Part shown: positions 13,201 to 22,826 of the stretch, one piece after another
Layout: each line of letters opens with the position of its first letter
Position numbering within the stretch: the stretch's first letter is position 1
From: Saccharina japonica
Lineage: Eukaryota > Sar > Phaeophyceae > Laminariales > Laminariaceae
Length of the DNA: 64,000 bases
Direction of reading: 5' to 3'
Assembly: GCA_008828725.1 (NCBI GenBank)
Contig: MEHQ01000823.1
Span: 304,339-368,338 of the forward strand
Position numbers and translations under genes: made by a program
The notes under the pieces: model-generated
What the model was told of the DNA's origin: nothing
The model's database searches: none
The model's input: only the letters and a program-made list of their open reading frames with translations

Positions 13201-16200
13201 GATACATGCAACAATGGGAGATCAATAAACTTTCGAGCCTCACTTGTATTACATTTACACCCCCCCCGGAAAATACACGGGCGTGTGCAACTCGTAGGAG
13301 CCGAAACCACCTACAGTACCCACGCACGTCATGCTCAGAAGCGGACGATCTACCCACAAAGGCAGCAACGGCAGGTAGTGCTGGCTATCTACGCACGTAC
13401 GTAGTAGGCTGGTATTGTACAGTAATATTGATTGCTATATATTCTGTATACAACGTTGAAGGCTGATACCGAGCCGACACGCAAACATCGTGCCCAGAAA
13501 CGGACGATCTACCTAACTAACCAAGGAGGCAAAGGCAGACAGTGCTGGCTATCTACGTCGGCTGGTATCGTTTCAGTAATATTGGTTGTTATCCGTTGTG
13601 TTGTTTACAACTTTCAACGGTGATATAGAGCCGACACACACACATCGTACCCAGAAGCGGACGACCTATATATAATGATAAGCAAGTACGTTACGACTGC
13701 ACAGCTTCCATCAAACCAACTATGATTATCACAGTTAAAAAAAAGTCGGTTTTACTCTTCGATAAATGTCTTTCCGACGGGGATGGCCGGTAGTTCCCCC
13801 GCAGTCAACAGCGGGACAACTACGTTCTGTAACAAGAATGTACAGCAGTACATAATAAAATGGGGTCAGTGTGGGGAACGATTCCACTCAACAAAACCCA
13901 AATTAGCCCTTCACAGACTCGTCAAACGGAGGACATAATAACGTGGGTAGTTGCGGGGGAAGCGCCGCCTCCCCCCCCCCCCCCCCTCCCCATCAATATT
14001 GTCGATAGTATTAAACCTGTAGGAACCGATGTGGGGACAAAACACTTTGGAATTAGACTGAAATATTGGTTTCTGTACAACAGTATGGAATTAGACTGGA
14101 ATATTGGTTTCTGTACAATAGTATGGAATTAGACTGAAACATTGGTTTCTGCACAATAGTACAGTGCACTACTAACAACACGGTTAAGGAGGACAACATA
14201 TTATATAGGACCAAACAGTGTTGGTAAAAATAGGGAATTCAAATAATACTGTTTTGTGAAAATAGGGAAACATGTAGGTGTTTGTGTGTACCATAGAGGT
14301 GCTATTCCCTACTATATGCTAGATTATAGTCTTCCGTATTACTGGTTCTTATACTCTGTGTTGTGTGGATGGCCTGATAGGAATGCACTTACTTGGTCAG
14401 ATGTCATCATACGAGCTATCCCTTGGACATATCGATGCCTCTCTAGACTCGCAATGGTTTTTAATACAGTTTTGTTCGTGGGATCGACAGCTGACACAAG
14501 TGAGTATACCTTGTTTGTATACTATCTCGCGGTATTCAGTTTTTTACGGCGAGGGAAATGCTTCAATCGATGCTGTTTTCGATGTCTTCTCTCACTGGAA
14601 TGGCAATCCTTAGCTCGGAAATCGGCTGTTGGCTACAGTAGTAGTAGTAGTAGTATGGAGGGTGTCCGCGATATTCTAGTTTGGTTTGGAGCCGATTGGC
14701 TTAATGCGAAGGTTAACCCGAAGGCGCTGGCTGCACAATCACAAGTTTGCACCGTTTTGCTAAACAAGCAATTAATTGTGGTCGCTTGTTCCCACAGCAA
14801 CGGGTGTTCAGTGGGTTGACATTGCTATTGTATATTAAACAGGCTACATGGAGCCCCGCCCAACCAACGTCTTCGCGAGCATCCTATTAGTATGTTTGAT
14901 ATTCGTATGGGCTCCGCGGTGCTCACGGGTGCGTGTCGGTCCGGGCTAATTTCGCCTTAAACTGGGCTTGCTTCGACCCCAGTCTTCTGAATTTTGGGAG
15001 ACACAATCACGCGATCAACGTACGATCAAAAGCATCCCTACATAGACTGTCTTGCTGGCTAGGTACCATCGGCCTGAGGATCCGAACACGACAGGTGGCA
15101 CGAAAGCAAGTATAGGGCTACCCCTACTTTCACTACCTTCGTGTACGCCACCTCGGGACAGCAGTGGCTCTGTACGTAGAGCCTCTCGCTCCATATCGGA
15201 CATCAACCTACAGTAGAAATTTGTTTTCGCTACGAAATAATCAATATCATGGTGGTCCTTAGGGCATATATTAACGAGTATGAAATAAATTCAATTTGGA
15301 AAAATAAAAATTCAAGTTCGTTTTTCAATGGTCATAACACGCACCAGCACCAAAGATTATACCCCAAGATCCTAATCTTTGGCGCTGGTGCGTGTGTTGA
15401 CCAATGATTTTTTTCAAATTGAATTTATGTTATATTCGTTAATATGGGCCCTTAAGGTCGAACACACATAAAATAAAATAAAAACTCAACACCCGCAAAC
15501 AAATAAGGGGTTCGTAACTCGGTCGAGTGGGTCTGAGCGGGTGAATTTTCTTTTTTTCAAAGTGACCCTGCCTTTTGTGGTAGCAGCCACATATATATAT
15601 GTGTGTGTGTCGTTTCAATTATCGGAGACCATCCTTCTCGAGTTGGAAAGAGAGAAGGGGGTGCTTCTGTAGCTCACTAGTAGCGCGTGCCGGGTGGTCT
15701 GCCCTGGAGATTCCTGCTGAAGCCATGTCGAGTTCGCAAAAACATTTTTTTTCTTTTTTGGTTCGAAAGGCTCGCGAAAAAACAGCGCATACCAATGTAC
15801 ATATGAAATAGTGTGGATCGGGGTGGATGGGATTATTAAACTAATTAATGAATCAAGTACTTGAGAGCAGTGTGGATTATTTGATTTAGTAAAAGTAATT
15901 GATTAAATTAAGTATCTACTTGAGCTACGAGTAGATAGTGCGGATTAATTAATTTCGCAAAAGGGGGAAACACAATATATCCGATACCACAGCCATACCG
16001 CATTCATGCGGGTTTATCGCACGGGAGGGATGCCATCGTTTTTCAGTGGTTCGATGCACTTCCAGATCGGGAAGGTTATATTGCCAATTCCAAACACGGT
16101 ATTTCTTGAAATATCTGGTAGAGAGAGCCATCCGAAATAAGATGTAGTGTTTAACTTGATTTATGTAGCACCTTTATTTAGCATCGCCGATAAGATAAAG

Positions 16201-19200
16201 CGCTGAAACAAGACCGCGCCCCAGCGCGAACTCATGGCCGTCTCCAGCGCGGCAGAAAAATGTCCTATGTCTATTCAGTCCGGTACCGAGGCAGGTTAAC
16301 CACTGCTGTAACGACTGTATGTATTCATAGTATTGAGTTTTCCCTTGTGGCCGGTATCCATCCACCCATCATCCTGGCTTCGTATCCAAATAAATAGTGT
16401 TTCGGTAGGAGGGTCACAGTTACTAGGTGTTGTTTTTTTGTTTTTGTTCCAGCTGCCCAGCAGAGCCACTCGGCCGAGCGACTTAGCTCTTCCCTTTTGC
16501 GTTGCAGGCTTTTAATATCCATGCCCTTTGGTTCAGAGATTCGCACCGGCACGGATTGTTGTGTTTACGCTGCGACCAACAAAATCGTTTCACCTCGTAC
16601 GTTGAGCAAGGCACTGAGCCAATCGGTCGAGTCGCCCTACCGCGGCATATTATATAGTGAAAAGTATGGCCTCATATCCCCCTCCCCCATCGTACAGGTA
16701 GCACCAGTCTAAACATAGAGGCGCAGCGATACAATATACGTAGAGCGTTTCTTTCTCGGGAAAATAGGTAAAGACGGAGACCTGGGTTTGCTGATAAGCC
16801 GTTGAGTACAAATAACTATTCAATTTGAAAAAGACAGTGCCGATGAAAAATACCTACCACCTTCTTTATCGTTTACGGCACGCAGTAGAGCAGCGCCGAG
16901 CGATAGAAACATATGTGTGTGTTTCCTGTCCGGGTGTCGGGTGATATTGAGATACTCCACACCGAGTTTACACACATGCAACGCACGGCTTTTTCGAGCG
17001 TGCTGCTGCACGTACGCTAGGCATTTCTCGCACTGTACAGAAGTTGGAATCAACCACGCGCACTAAGCGGTGCTCCTGCTGCTGCTCTATGATCGAGAGC
17101 CTGTACATGCGAGCAACAACGAAGGCGGCAGCGAACTTGACAAAAGTTCATTTTCCGCCTCTCCTATACGTACCGGTGTGGACTCTACAAACATCCAGTG
17201 TCACCCTACATGTTCAGTATTTGACATGTATGTGTCATAATGTATATCTGGTGTGCAATATGGGATGGTTTTGATTTCACGTGTTCGGTTGGATAGCTTC
17301 ATAGTTTAGCAAAAGCGGGAGAACAATATGTTGAAGCTTTTATACTCTATCACAACAGTTTGTATGGCGCCGCTTACAGGAACCTCTCCTGCTTTGAGCA
17401 AAGCCCTAGAACATTATTGTCACACCATGCTTGACCAACCTTGAGCATAGTCTATTGCATACCGGTACCTCTGGTGCGAATAATAATTACAAACACCAGC
17501 AGTGCAATAATAGTGCCTATAGCGCTGTCCAAGATATAACATCGTCTCCCCTCTTTTTTTTGTCGAAACTACGTGAATTAATCAAAACTTTCTCAAGTCA
17601 TTAATGAAAAACAAATCATGTATCCCTGCCCCCTTTTAAAACTGGCGGCATGCTTCGTCTGATTTTATGTGCGTCTCACGAAACGCTTGAATCTCGTGTC
17701 TTTCTTGAGTAAGTTATAGCTCGTTGGCCCAAACCGAAACTACAGCATGCTGCAGCAGTAAGTACGTTAGAGAGATAGATAACTACATGCTGCAACAATG
17801 AGCATCACTTCTTTTTTTTTTTTCAACCCCATTCATTAGATTTGCCCTTCCTTCCTCTCTTCTACTCCTTACGAGTCGGAACTCAGATACAGGGTCACAA
17901 AGTAGGTTCCTTCCCCCACGGTTCTTTCCTTGCATTTTTATCGCGAGAAGACTTGAGCTTTTTCTTCCCCTCGTCGAGCAATCCCACGGTAGGGGTACCA
18001 CTTTTAGGCTCAACATTTTCTGATCGGTTGTGCTCCTCACGTAAGAAACCACCGGATACTATTAATATTTTACTCGTGTATTTGTTTTAGGACTACCGCA
18101 TGGGGAGGTTTGGTAGGGTTGCGCGAACGAATGTTTCCGAAGTCATTTTTCGGGTGAGTTAATGAGCTCCTCATGTGAAGAGCTCAGAAAATTATGCTGC
18201 TCCCCTACCGTGGGATGACTCCGTCGCCTCGCATCGAATTGAGCCTACCCGCGCTACTATTAGGGCTCGTATTAACGAAGATTTGTTTTCGTTGAATTGA
18301 GTTTTTTTTTCGGTTGTTTGTTTTGATTTGTGCATCTGATTGGTCGAAAAGTAAATATCCAGCAAGATATTTCCATTTCAATTCACTTCAATAAAATGGA
18401 ATATTCCACAAGAAGTCTTTTGGGGTTTATTTTGCTCTTCGATTTATTGAATTGGGGAGTTCGTCCAATTCGACGTGGCGTGTTCCATGAAACCGAAGGA
18501 AGCCCGCAAACTTGAGCCATGTCGTCGACGGATTCAGAGGCGAGATCCACCATTCCCGAGAGGCACGGCCACCGGATCAGCCGCCGCGCGAGGCCCGACG
18601 CCCCCTAGCACAGGGGTCGACCGCTTGCGGCGCCTAAAAAAGAACAAAGGCCGTGGCACACCCAATATTTCACTCCTCTTTGCCTCCCAAAGCACACGAG
18701 CACCGACCAAGTTGCGACTTGGCGTAGAAGTTCGATCGCTGTATCCCCGTCGCTGCTGCCCGCGTTGGGCTTCGGGGCTGCGCCAGCCCACCCCAAGACA
18801 CTCCTAGAGTAATAGCCTTCTAGCCTGTACCGGCAGACATACTTTTCCGCTGGCAGCGGCGGCCCGGGGAGGACACAGACCGTAGGTCGCCTCGTTGGTT
18901 GCTCGCGGGTGTTCGTTGACGACGTATTTGTGCGTTATTCGATTTTTGAACGCAATACACAATTCCTCGATAGGACCCAAAGTCGCTCTTTTCACGATAT
19001 TCTGTCCAATTCGAATAATTGCTGTTCAATTTCAATACAAAACGATGTTCGTTAAGATGGGCCCTTTATAGGCGCTCTCAGCAGTTGATTAGTTGTTATA
19101 TTTTATTTTGTAAATTAACTCAAAAGTCCGCGACCCACGTGAGATTCGAACTCCAGACATTAACGTTCAGAAGCGTTCGAGGTTGCCACTAGACCATCTG

Positions 19201-19410
19201 GGCGAACAGCACAAGGGGCCGCGTGTACGTATCATCATATATCACCTGAGAGGGACCAAAGTGCAGTGTGGTGTCCGAGGTGATGACTGAAGGCAGGTCG
19301 GCACATCTCCCGATGTTCACGGTGGTGGTGGTAGTAGCAGCAGTGTCGGCCTGCGCTGCCACGCCTAGGAGCGGCCCAATGCACAGCACAGATACGACCA
19401 GGTAGAACAT
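1421..19410 (-). CDS. Secreted right-handed beta-helix (POMP-like repeat) protein, 8 exons assembled; probably continues past the left edge
   Basis: Exons: 19410-19246, 11275-11108, 9634-9527, 8720-8637, 4849-4808, 4561-4520, 4060-3860, 1498-1421. Every exon is a multiple of three and every intron is phase 0 with GT-AG ends, giving 296 residues. Residues 1-20 (MFYLVVSVLCIGPLLGVAAQ) are a clear signal peptide, followed by a short Thr run and a CADLP segment. A Cys-containing N-terminal domain follows (exon 2). From residue 112 on, motifs repeat: FGGN/GGAAL, GVGAAI, NGVAI, FENN, GNGAGLY, FIGN, GRGAGMF, FKAN, EGALTLF, IKDN. G-G-A-[IL] plus F-x-x-N is the known hallmark of POMP-type and related pectin-lyase-fold beta-helices on cell surfaces. 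Inference: an extracellular or wall protein, adhesive or carbohydrate-binding. No catalytic residues are recognised. There is no stop after exon 8, so more exons should lie to the left. Confidence 0.72.
1499..3859. other. Beta-helix gene intron 7
   Basis: 2.36 kb. It has a GC-richer stretch at 1660-2060 with short frames on both strands and no recognised product. A palindromic ctggtatacataccag lies near 2300. A TAGAGGT-family MITE in reverse orientation lies at about 3240-3450, and a 20-bp G run at 3629-3648. Confidence 0.6.
3860..4060 (-). CDS. Beta-helix protein exon 7 (two rungs)
   Basis: The 201-nt exon has acceptor ...tttttaattgttag and donor TAT|gtgagt (a competing gtatgt four bases inside would break phase). 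It encodes NGEGNGNGAGLYVDDDGTVE, ASFIGNEVTEVF, GGRGAGMFSSSDQPLLFRGP and VLFKANSGY. Two G-A-G-[LM]-[YF] turns and two F-x-x-N motifs make this the clearest evidence for the fold. Confidence 0.8.
4061..4519. other. Beta-helix gene intron 6
   Basis: 459 bp with donor gtaagt and acceptor ...attgttag. Its central feature is the (GA)n microsatellite. Confidence 0.6.
4180..4261. repeat. (GA)n microsatellite, about 82 bp
   Basis: A nearly perfect dinucleotide repeat with a few A interruptions lies in intron 6 of the beta-helix gene. On the gene's strand it is a (CT)n tract, about 120 bp upstream of the exon 7 acceptor. Confidence 0.95.
4520..4561 (-). CDS. Beta-helix protein exon 6 (42-nt micro-exon)
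   Basis: The exon encodes FEGDALFENNKYTN, with acceptor ...cttttttgctgcacgaag and a textbook donor AAT|gtaagt. F-E-N-N is the F-x-x-N motif. Its length equals that of exon 5, suggesting that the two arose by duplication or that each encodes a half-rung unit. Confidence 0.68.
4808..4849 (-). CDS. Beta-helix protein exon 5 (42-nt micro-exon)
   Basis: The exon encodes VRMSRNGVAIHSGQ, with acceptor ...gaccaatgag and donor CAG|gtggct. The acceptor has a weak pyrimidine tract, so this is the least certain exon. It is placed here because it supplies the N-G-x-A-I turn expected between exons 4 and 6 and keeps phase 0 on both sides. Confidence 0.5.
4850..8636. other. Beta-helix gene intron 4
   Basis: 3.8 kb. 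It holds inverted telomere-like GGGTTAGGGT...AACCCTAACCCT (5208-5245), a reverse TAGAGGT-family MITE (about 7390-7645), the 7825-7925 dispersed repeat, and a segment (8180-8410) related to 62640-62960. No exon seen. Confidence 0.55.
8637..8720 (-). CDS. Beta-helix protein exon 4
   Basis: The 84-nt exon has acceptor ...ggcaagatcag and donor GAT|gtaaga. It encodes LSGGVGAAIVNSGNLTFGRT followed by ATFRDTPD, one complete beta-helix rung of the G-G-x-G-A-A-I...L-T-F...A-T-F-x-D type. An alternative acceptor five bases upstream would break the phase-0 pattern. Confidence 0.75.
8721..9526. other. Beta-helix gene intron 3
   Basis: 806 bp with donor gtaaga and acceptor ...gatcag. GGGT/TTAGGG-like text lies at 8848-8920 and a GA-rich stretch at 9040-9115. 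Nothing else is recognised. Confidence 0.55.
9527..9634 (-). CDS. Beta-helix protein exon 3 (first clear repeat)
   Basis: The 108-nt exon has acceptor ...cccttttgcaacag and donor CAC|gtaaga. It encodes NSFGGNEGGAALTVNEGCSA and FPKDVTFTACALH: an F-x-x-N plus G-G-A-[AI]-L turn, then a strand segment. The overlapping 181-aa frame on the plus strand (9377-9922) shows no family features and is judged antisense. Confidence 0.75.
9635..11107. other. Beta-helix gene intron 2
   Basis: 1.47 kb. The minus strand has an open, coding-like piece at about 10641-10770 ending at gtgagg, but it does not fit the phase-0 pattern, so it is not called. 10230-10430 looks like a decayed TAGAGGT-family repeat. Confidence 0.5.
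11108..11275 (-). CDS. Beta-helix protein exon 2 (N-terminal domain)
   Basis: The 168-nt exon has acceptor ...gacaagcgcag after a T-rich tract and donor AGG|gtgata. It encodes 56 residues including ISCETNTLVKISGCAVELTS and SSSFNNIKFELTEAASFTCS. Codons favour C/G in third position, unlike the flanks. An in-frame TGA lies just upstream of the acceptor, so the exon cannot begin much earlier. Confidence 0.72.
13320..13675. repeat. Tandem repeat, about 158-bp period, just over 2 units
   Basis: The motif cccagaagcggacgatctac recurs at about 13341, 13500 and 13657. Between copies are cagtgctggctatctacg, ctggtatcgt and gccgacac. It lies in intron 1 of the beta-helix gene. Confidence 0.65.
14047..14163. 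repeat. 38-bp tandem repeat, 3 units
   Basis: Three near-identical units of ggaattagactgaaatattg...ttctgtacaatagta start at 14049, 14087 and 14125. It lies in intron 1 of the beta-helix gene, next to a degenerate AATAGGACC-like sequence. Confidence 0.75.
15259..15455. mobile_element. Tourist-like hairpin MITE, copy A
   Basis: It is bounded by TTAGGGC...ATATTAACGAGTAT and ATATTCGTTAATATGGGCCCTTAA. Nearly the whole element is palindromic: acacgcaccagcaccaaaga pairs with tctttggcgctggtgcgtgt around a short loop. TTA/TAA next to GGGC termini suggests the 3-bp TWA target preference of PIF/Harbinger (Tourist) MITEs. It lies in intron 1 of the beta-helix gene. Confidence 0.7.
18259..19076. mobile_element. 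Probable enlarged relative of the Tourist-like MITE with GC-rich cargo
   Basis: The left end TTAGGGCTCGTATTAACGAA (18259) and right end TTCGTTAAGATGGGCCCTTT (about 19054-19073) match the termini of the 200-bp MITEs. They are about 815 bp apart instead of about 200. The interior 18480-18870 is far more GC-rich than its surroundings and holds short coding-like frames on both strands, such as MSSTDSEARSTIPERHGHRI at 18519 (+). No transposase motif was recognised. Two unrelated half-elements could give the same picture. Confidence 0.45.
19131..19203 (-). pseudogene. tRNA-like sequence (SINE head or tRNA relic)
   Basis: Minus strand TGGTCTAGTGGCAAC (A-box type) and GAGTTCGAATCTCAC (B-box) are correctly spaced for a tRNA. 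The acceptor stem pairs at only three or four of seven positions. It lies just beyond the donor of beta-helix exon 1. Confidence 0.5.
19246..19410 (-). CDS. Beta-helix protein exon 1 (start codon, signal peptide)
   Basis: ATG at 19410-19408 follows ...gaccaag. A 20-residue hydrophobic signal sequence is followed by ADTAATTTTTVNIGRCADLP and TTLHFGPSQ, ending CAG|gtgata (165 nt, phase 0). The frame stays open to a TAG inside a tRNA-like sequence at 19189. I prefer the donor because exon 2 continues the motif naturally and in phase. Confidence 0.72.
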
Positions 19411-20364
19411 CTTGGTCGATGCTCCAAAACCTGAACCCAGCCGACCGTGAGTGTGGTGTGACAGCTGAGGAAAACAGGGGACAAGGGTGTAAGACAGTCG
19501 TAGTGTCCCGTGTGGCAGAGAAGAGTGGTGGGTGGTGGATCGATCGCTGTGGGCGTGTGGGTCCCCGTTTTTCTCCAACCAAGGATCCAGTTTTTTTTTG
19601 TTTTGGATATCAACTGCTGCTGCTTGTGTTTTTTGCATAAAAAACGAGTATGTTCCCCCGTTCGTTGTTGTCCAATCATATACTCGTATATTGTCCGTGT
19701 TAATTCTCCATTGAATACATACCGAAGTGTATATACTTCGTATACTCGTATATCATTCCAAGTTATTAGTACGTGGTCACAAACAAAACGAGGAGAAAGA
19801 GTAACCGCGTATCAAACTACCAGAAACGCTATCCAGCGTAAACTATCCAGTACCCCCTATAATAATACACGCAGGTACAGACCATTTGATGTAAGCGTGT
19901 ACGCCCTCGTATTTTGTCCAACTACTAAGGATAAGAGTAGTCGAAACAAAGTGGTTTCAACTCAGTACCAGGTAAAACTGTCCGAAGCCTCCCCCCACCC
20001 ACGCAGCGAATATATTCGGTGTCATCCAGTAGATAGTCCAGCAGATTCCACCTATAATAGAGCTACTGGCGGGTGCCACGGTAGGCTAGGGCGGCCACAA
20101 CCGTTTTTCACCGCCGCGTGTTACGCCGCTCGGGCGAGTGACCCTGTACCTTGGTCAACACTGGACATGAAAAATGTTTTGTCGGCGGCGAATAACTCGA
20201 ACAAAAAGAAGAAAAAAACATGGAGCATGGCGTGGGTGTGTACGTCCCGTACTTTCTCTAACTCTGAAGAATGCTCTGAGTCGAAACCAAAGTGGTTTCA
20301 AATTAGTTTCAGGTAAACTGTCAGAAGCCCCCTCCCTTCCTCCCTCCTGGAGTAAGCAGTTGCA

Positions 20365-20745
20365 CAGATGTGCCCCTGCGGTAACGCAGTAGAGAGTGGA
20401 ATTCACATAGTGGGAAAATGTGAAATGTACAAGGAGGAACGGGATGTGTCACAAGAGGATATGAGGAAACTAGACGAGTGTGACGTGGGGAAATTTGGTA
20501 CACTAGATAGTAGCGAGAAAAATATCGTTATCTTAGGAGATAGATGGTGGCCACAGGCGGCGAAACTGGAAGGCGGTAGGATAAGCAAAACCAATCTTTG
20601 TATTATATGGGAACACACAACGTAATGAGCGGCCAAACCTTTGAGGTGTCTCCAATAGGAGGAACACCCGTGCTCCGTCTCGAAAGGGATGGGTGGTCAA
20701 CCGTCGAATGACCAAGCCAGCCATGAAATAAGTACCCCCCCCCCC
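20365..20745 (+). pseudogene. LINE-like retrotransposon 3' fragment (RT C-terminal zinc motif plus 3' UTR)
   Basis: From 20368 an 85-residue frame begins MCPCGNAVESGIHIVGKCEM, a C-x-C-x8-H-x4-C arrangement followed by Y-K-E-E-R. This is the pattern found after the reverse transcriptase in many non-LTR retrotransposons. The frame ends at 20625 and is followed by a 3' tail ending in a C-rich run at about 20737-20749. No RT or endonuclease domain is present, so it is a 5'-truncated copy. A second, more damaged copy lies at 44995-45300. Confidence 0.55.
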
Positions 20746-22369
20746 CCCGCGTGTATACTCAGTGTTATCCAGTAGATTATCCAGCAATTTCCACCTATAA
20801 TAGAGCTACTAGCCGGTCCTTTAGTGGGAGGAGCGTGTTGCTATTCGTTGTTTTTTTGCCAAGTTTGTCCCTCTTTGCATCACAGTTTGGACAAACTTCT
20901 TATTATGACATGCTTCTTGTGTTTCGTTGGCGGTGCCTATCACGAAAACAAAACGCCTAAAACAATACCGGTACAGTATACTGCAAATAAACAAGATGTC
21001 ACTCGGACAAACGGCCGGACGGCTGAAAACACGGCGGCCCTACGTAGGACCTGGAAGTGGCACCCCTACCGCATGTAGCACCACCAGTATAATGGTGTAG
21101 AAGCTAGTCGGCCAGCATCGCATCACATGCTGAAAACACGTTTGTGTATATCTCCCAGACCTTATCGAAACAACGGCGTATATAGGGTAAGGGGGTGTAC
21201 TCATGTCGTTCATGGCCGTCGTCGGATGATCTAAGACCCTCGCATCCCTACAATACCGGGATGGAGCACCTTGGATGTTCACCAAACAGGCATACATAGG
21301 GGGGGGGGGGAAACGTAGTGAAACTATTGCCAAGCTAAACTAAACTTACCGGTCCACCCGGCGTATACCAGCAGTGCACCTGGCAAGGGCAACGGGTATT
21401 TACCTATGTACATATAATATGTATCACATGTTGTCTTTAAGTGCATATCATTTATGCGGGCCAATTGCCCCGATAAGGGGGGTGCCTTATTCTCTGAGCT
21501 CCTTCGCACGAGGAGATCAGTTTTGTCACCCGAAACATATGAGTTCGAAACATGTTTTTGTCAAGAAACACGACCAACTTTTCTACGTGCTATTCAGCAC
21601 CAGCCTTGAGGTATCTAGTACACCTGCGCCTCGACGGGATCAAGGTGTAACACATCGCGGCTATATCAGACATGTACGCACACATATTGGGGTGCAGGGG
21701 GTGGCTGAAGTTAAGTAATTAACGACTTGAGATAGTGTGGATTGCCTCAATTTTGACAAACGGGGGACACGAGACATTCGAGGCGCCCGGTAGTTGCTAG
21801 CTAGCTCGAGGACCATCAACGGGCCAGAAAATTCAGCCTCAGAAGCAAAAACAATGTTCAATCCCTACGGTGGGGTGAGTATGATATTACTAGCAATGCT
21901 GCCCTTACACATAATGTCAGGACACATGCCAACGTAGAGGTGCGCCGATTTGTTTCTGAGATTCCACCCTTGAGGGGGCTCCATACTATTAACGAGTCAC
22001 CCCTATCAACAATACCATTAAGGCCTACACTGTAGGTATGCAAACAACCATATAGTACAAAAACGGACGGTATTTCGACGATTTTGGGTTAACCCTTTTA
22101 CAACTGCACTGCCTAGAAATAAATATTTCACTCTAATTCCAAGTGTTTTGTCCCAACATCGGGACTGCAGTCCTAAATGAGTTAAGGAGCCCCGTTATTC
22201 ATAAATACAATTTAGTAATAGCAGCCTTTCAGACGTGTGCTAGGATTAAAGAGGTAGGATAACTTTTGAGCCAACCTATTCGTGACCGACCAGGGGGTCC
22301 TGAACTCGATACCGTTGCAATGCCGTTACCGTCGTGCTGCACAGTAGTCTTCGTGGCTTGGCATACCTG

Positions 22370-22382
22370 CAGCAGTAGCAGC

Positions 22383-22453
<71 letters not shown>

Positions 22454-22462
22454 AAGTAGTAG
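22370..22462. repeat. (AGT)n trinucleotide microsatellite
   Basis: About 30 AGT/AGC units run from 22370. It makes spurious poly-Ser and poly-Leu frames on the two strands. Confidence 0.95.
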
Positions 22463-22569
22463 TGGGCTTAGGGGGCTATTGATCGGGTTGCAGGTGAGAG
22501 GAGTAGAACTCTTCAGGTGGAGAGCCTTGGAAACGCTGTGTGCCAGTAATACCTCTCTCGCACCGTGGA

Positions 22570-22826
22570 CGCGTGCTACGATAGAGGTATACCTTATTTT
22601 GGCTGAAACGTTTTCTGAATCATCGAGCTCCTTAACCCACAATCGTCCGAATTTCATTAATTCTTGTGTGTTGTAGTTGTTTTCATACTAGACTCACAGG
22701 TCATGGCATTGTTCATCGGGTATGTAGCACTCTTATTTTCCTCCAAAACCTATTTTACGGCGACGTATGGAGCTCCTCAAGTTAGGAGCTCAGAAAAAAA
22801 CAGGGCGCACCTCTATCGTAGCAGGC
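22570..22826. mobile_element. TAGAGGT-family MITE (GCGTGCTACGATAGAGGT ends)
   Basis: Ends gcgtgctacgatagaggt and gcacctctatcgtagcaggc are inverted repeats of about 18 bp. The interior carries the family landmarks tggctgaaacgttttctgaa, gagctccttaaccca and gagctcctcaagttaggag. Other copies are at 25057, 42157, 43192 and 63721, and in the other orientation near 3240, 7390 and 45610. Confidence 0.6.

Larger units (their letters stand above)
11276..19245. other. Beta-helix gene intron 1 (8 kb)
   Basis: It contains the 158-bp and 38-bp tandem repeats, MITE copy A, a GCCACTCGGCCGAGTG palindrome near 16470 (also at 24510), the catcccattcattatcttcg repeat (17823-17950), and the enlarged Tourist-like element (18259-19076). 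A separate nested gene cannot be excluded: 16863-17036 (-) is coding-like. Confidence 0.55.

Noticed and set aside
19510..20316. Longest plus-strand ORF (268 aa)
   Set aside because: Composition looks random, and it runs through the antisense of the beta-helix 5' region and a duplicated repeat; no motifs or splice support.
22229..22657. 142-aa ORF with a long leucine run, and its poly-Ser counterpart
   Set aside because: Both come from the (AGT)n microsatellite.
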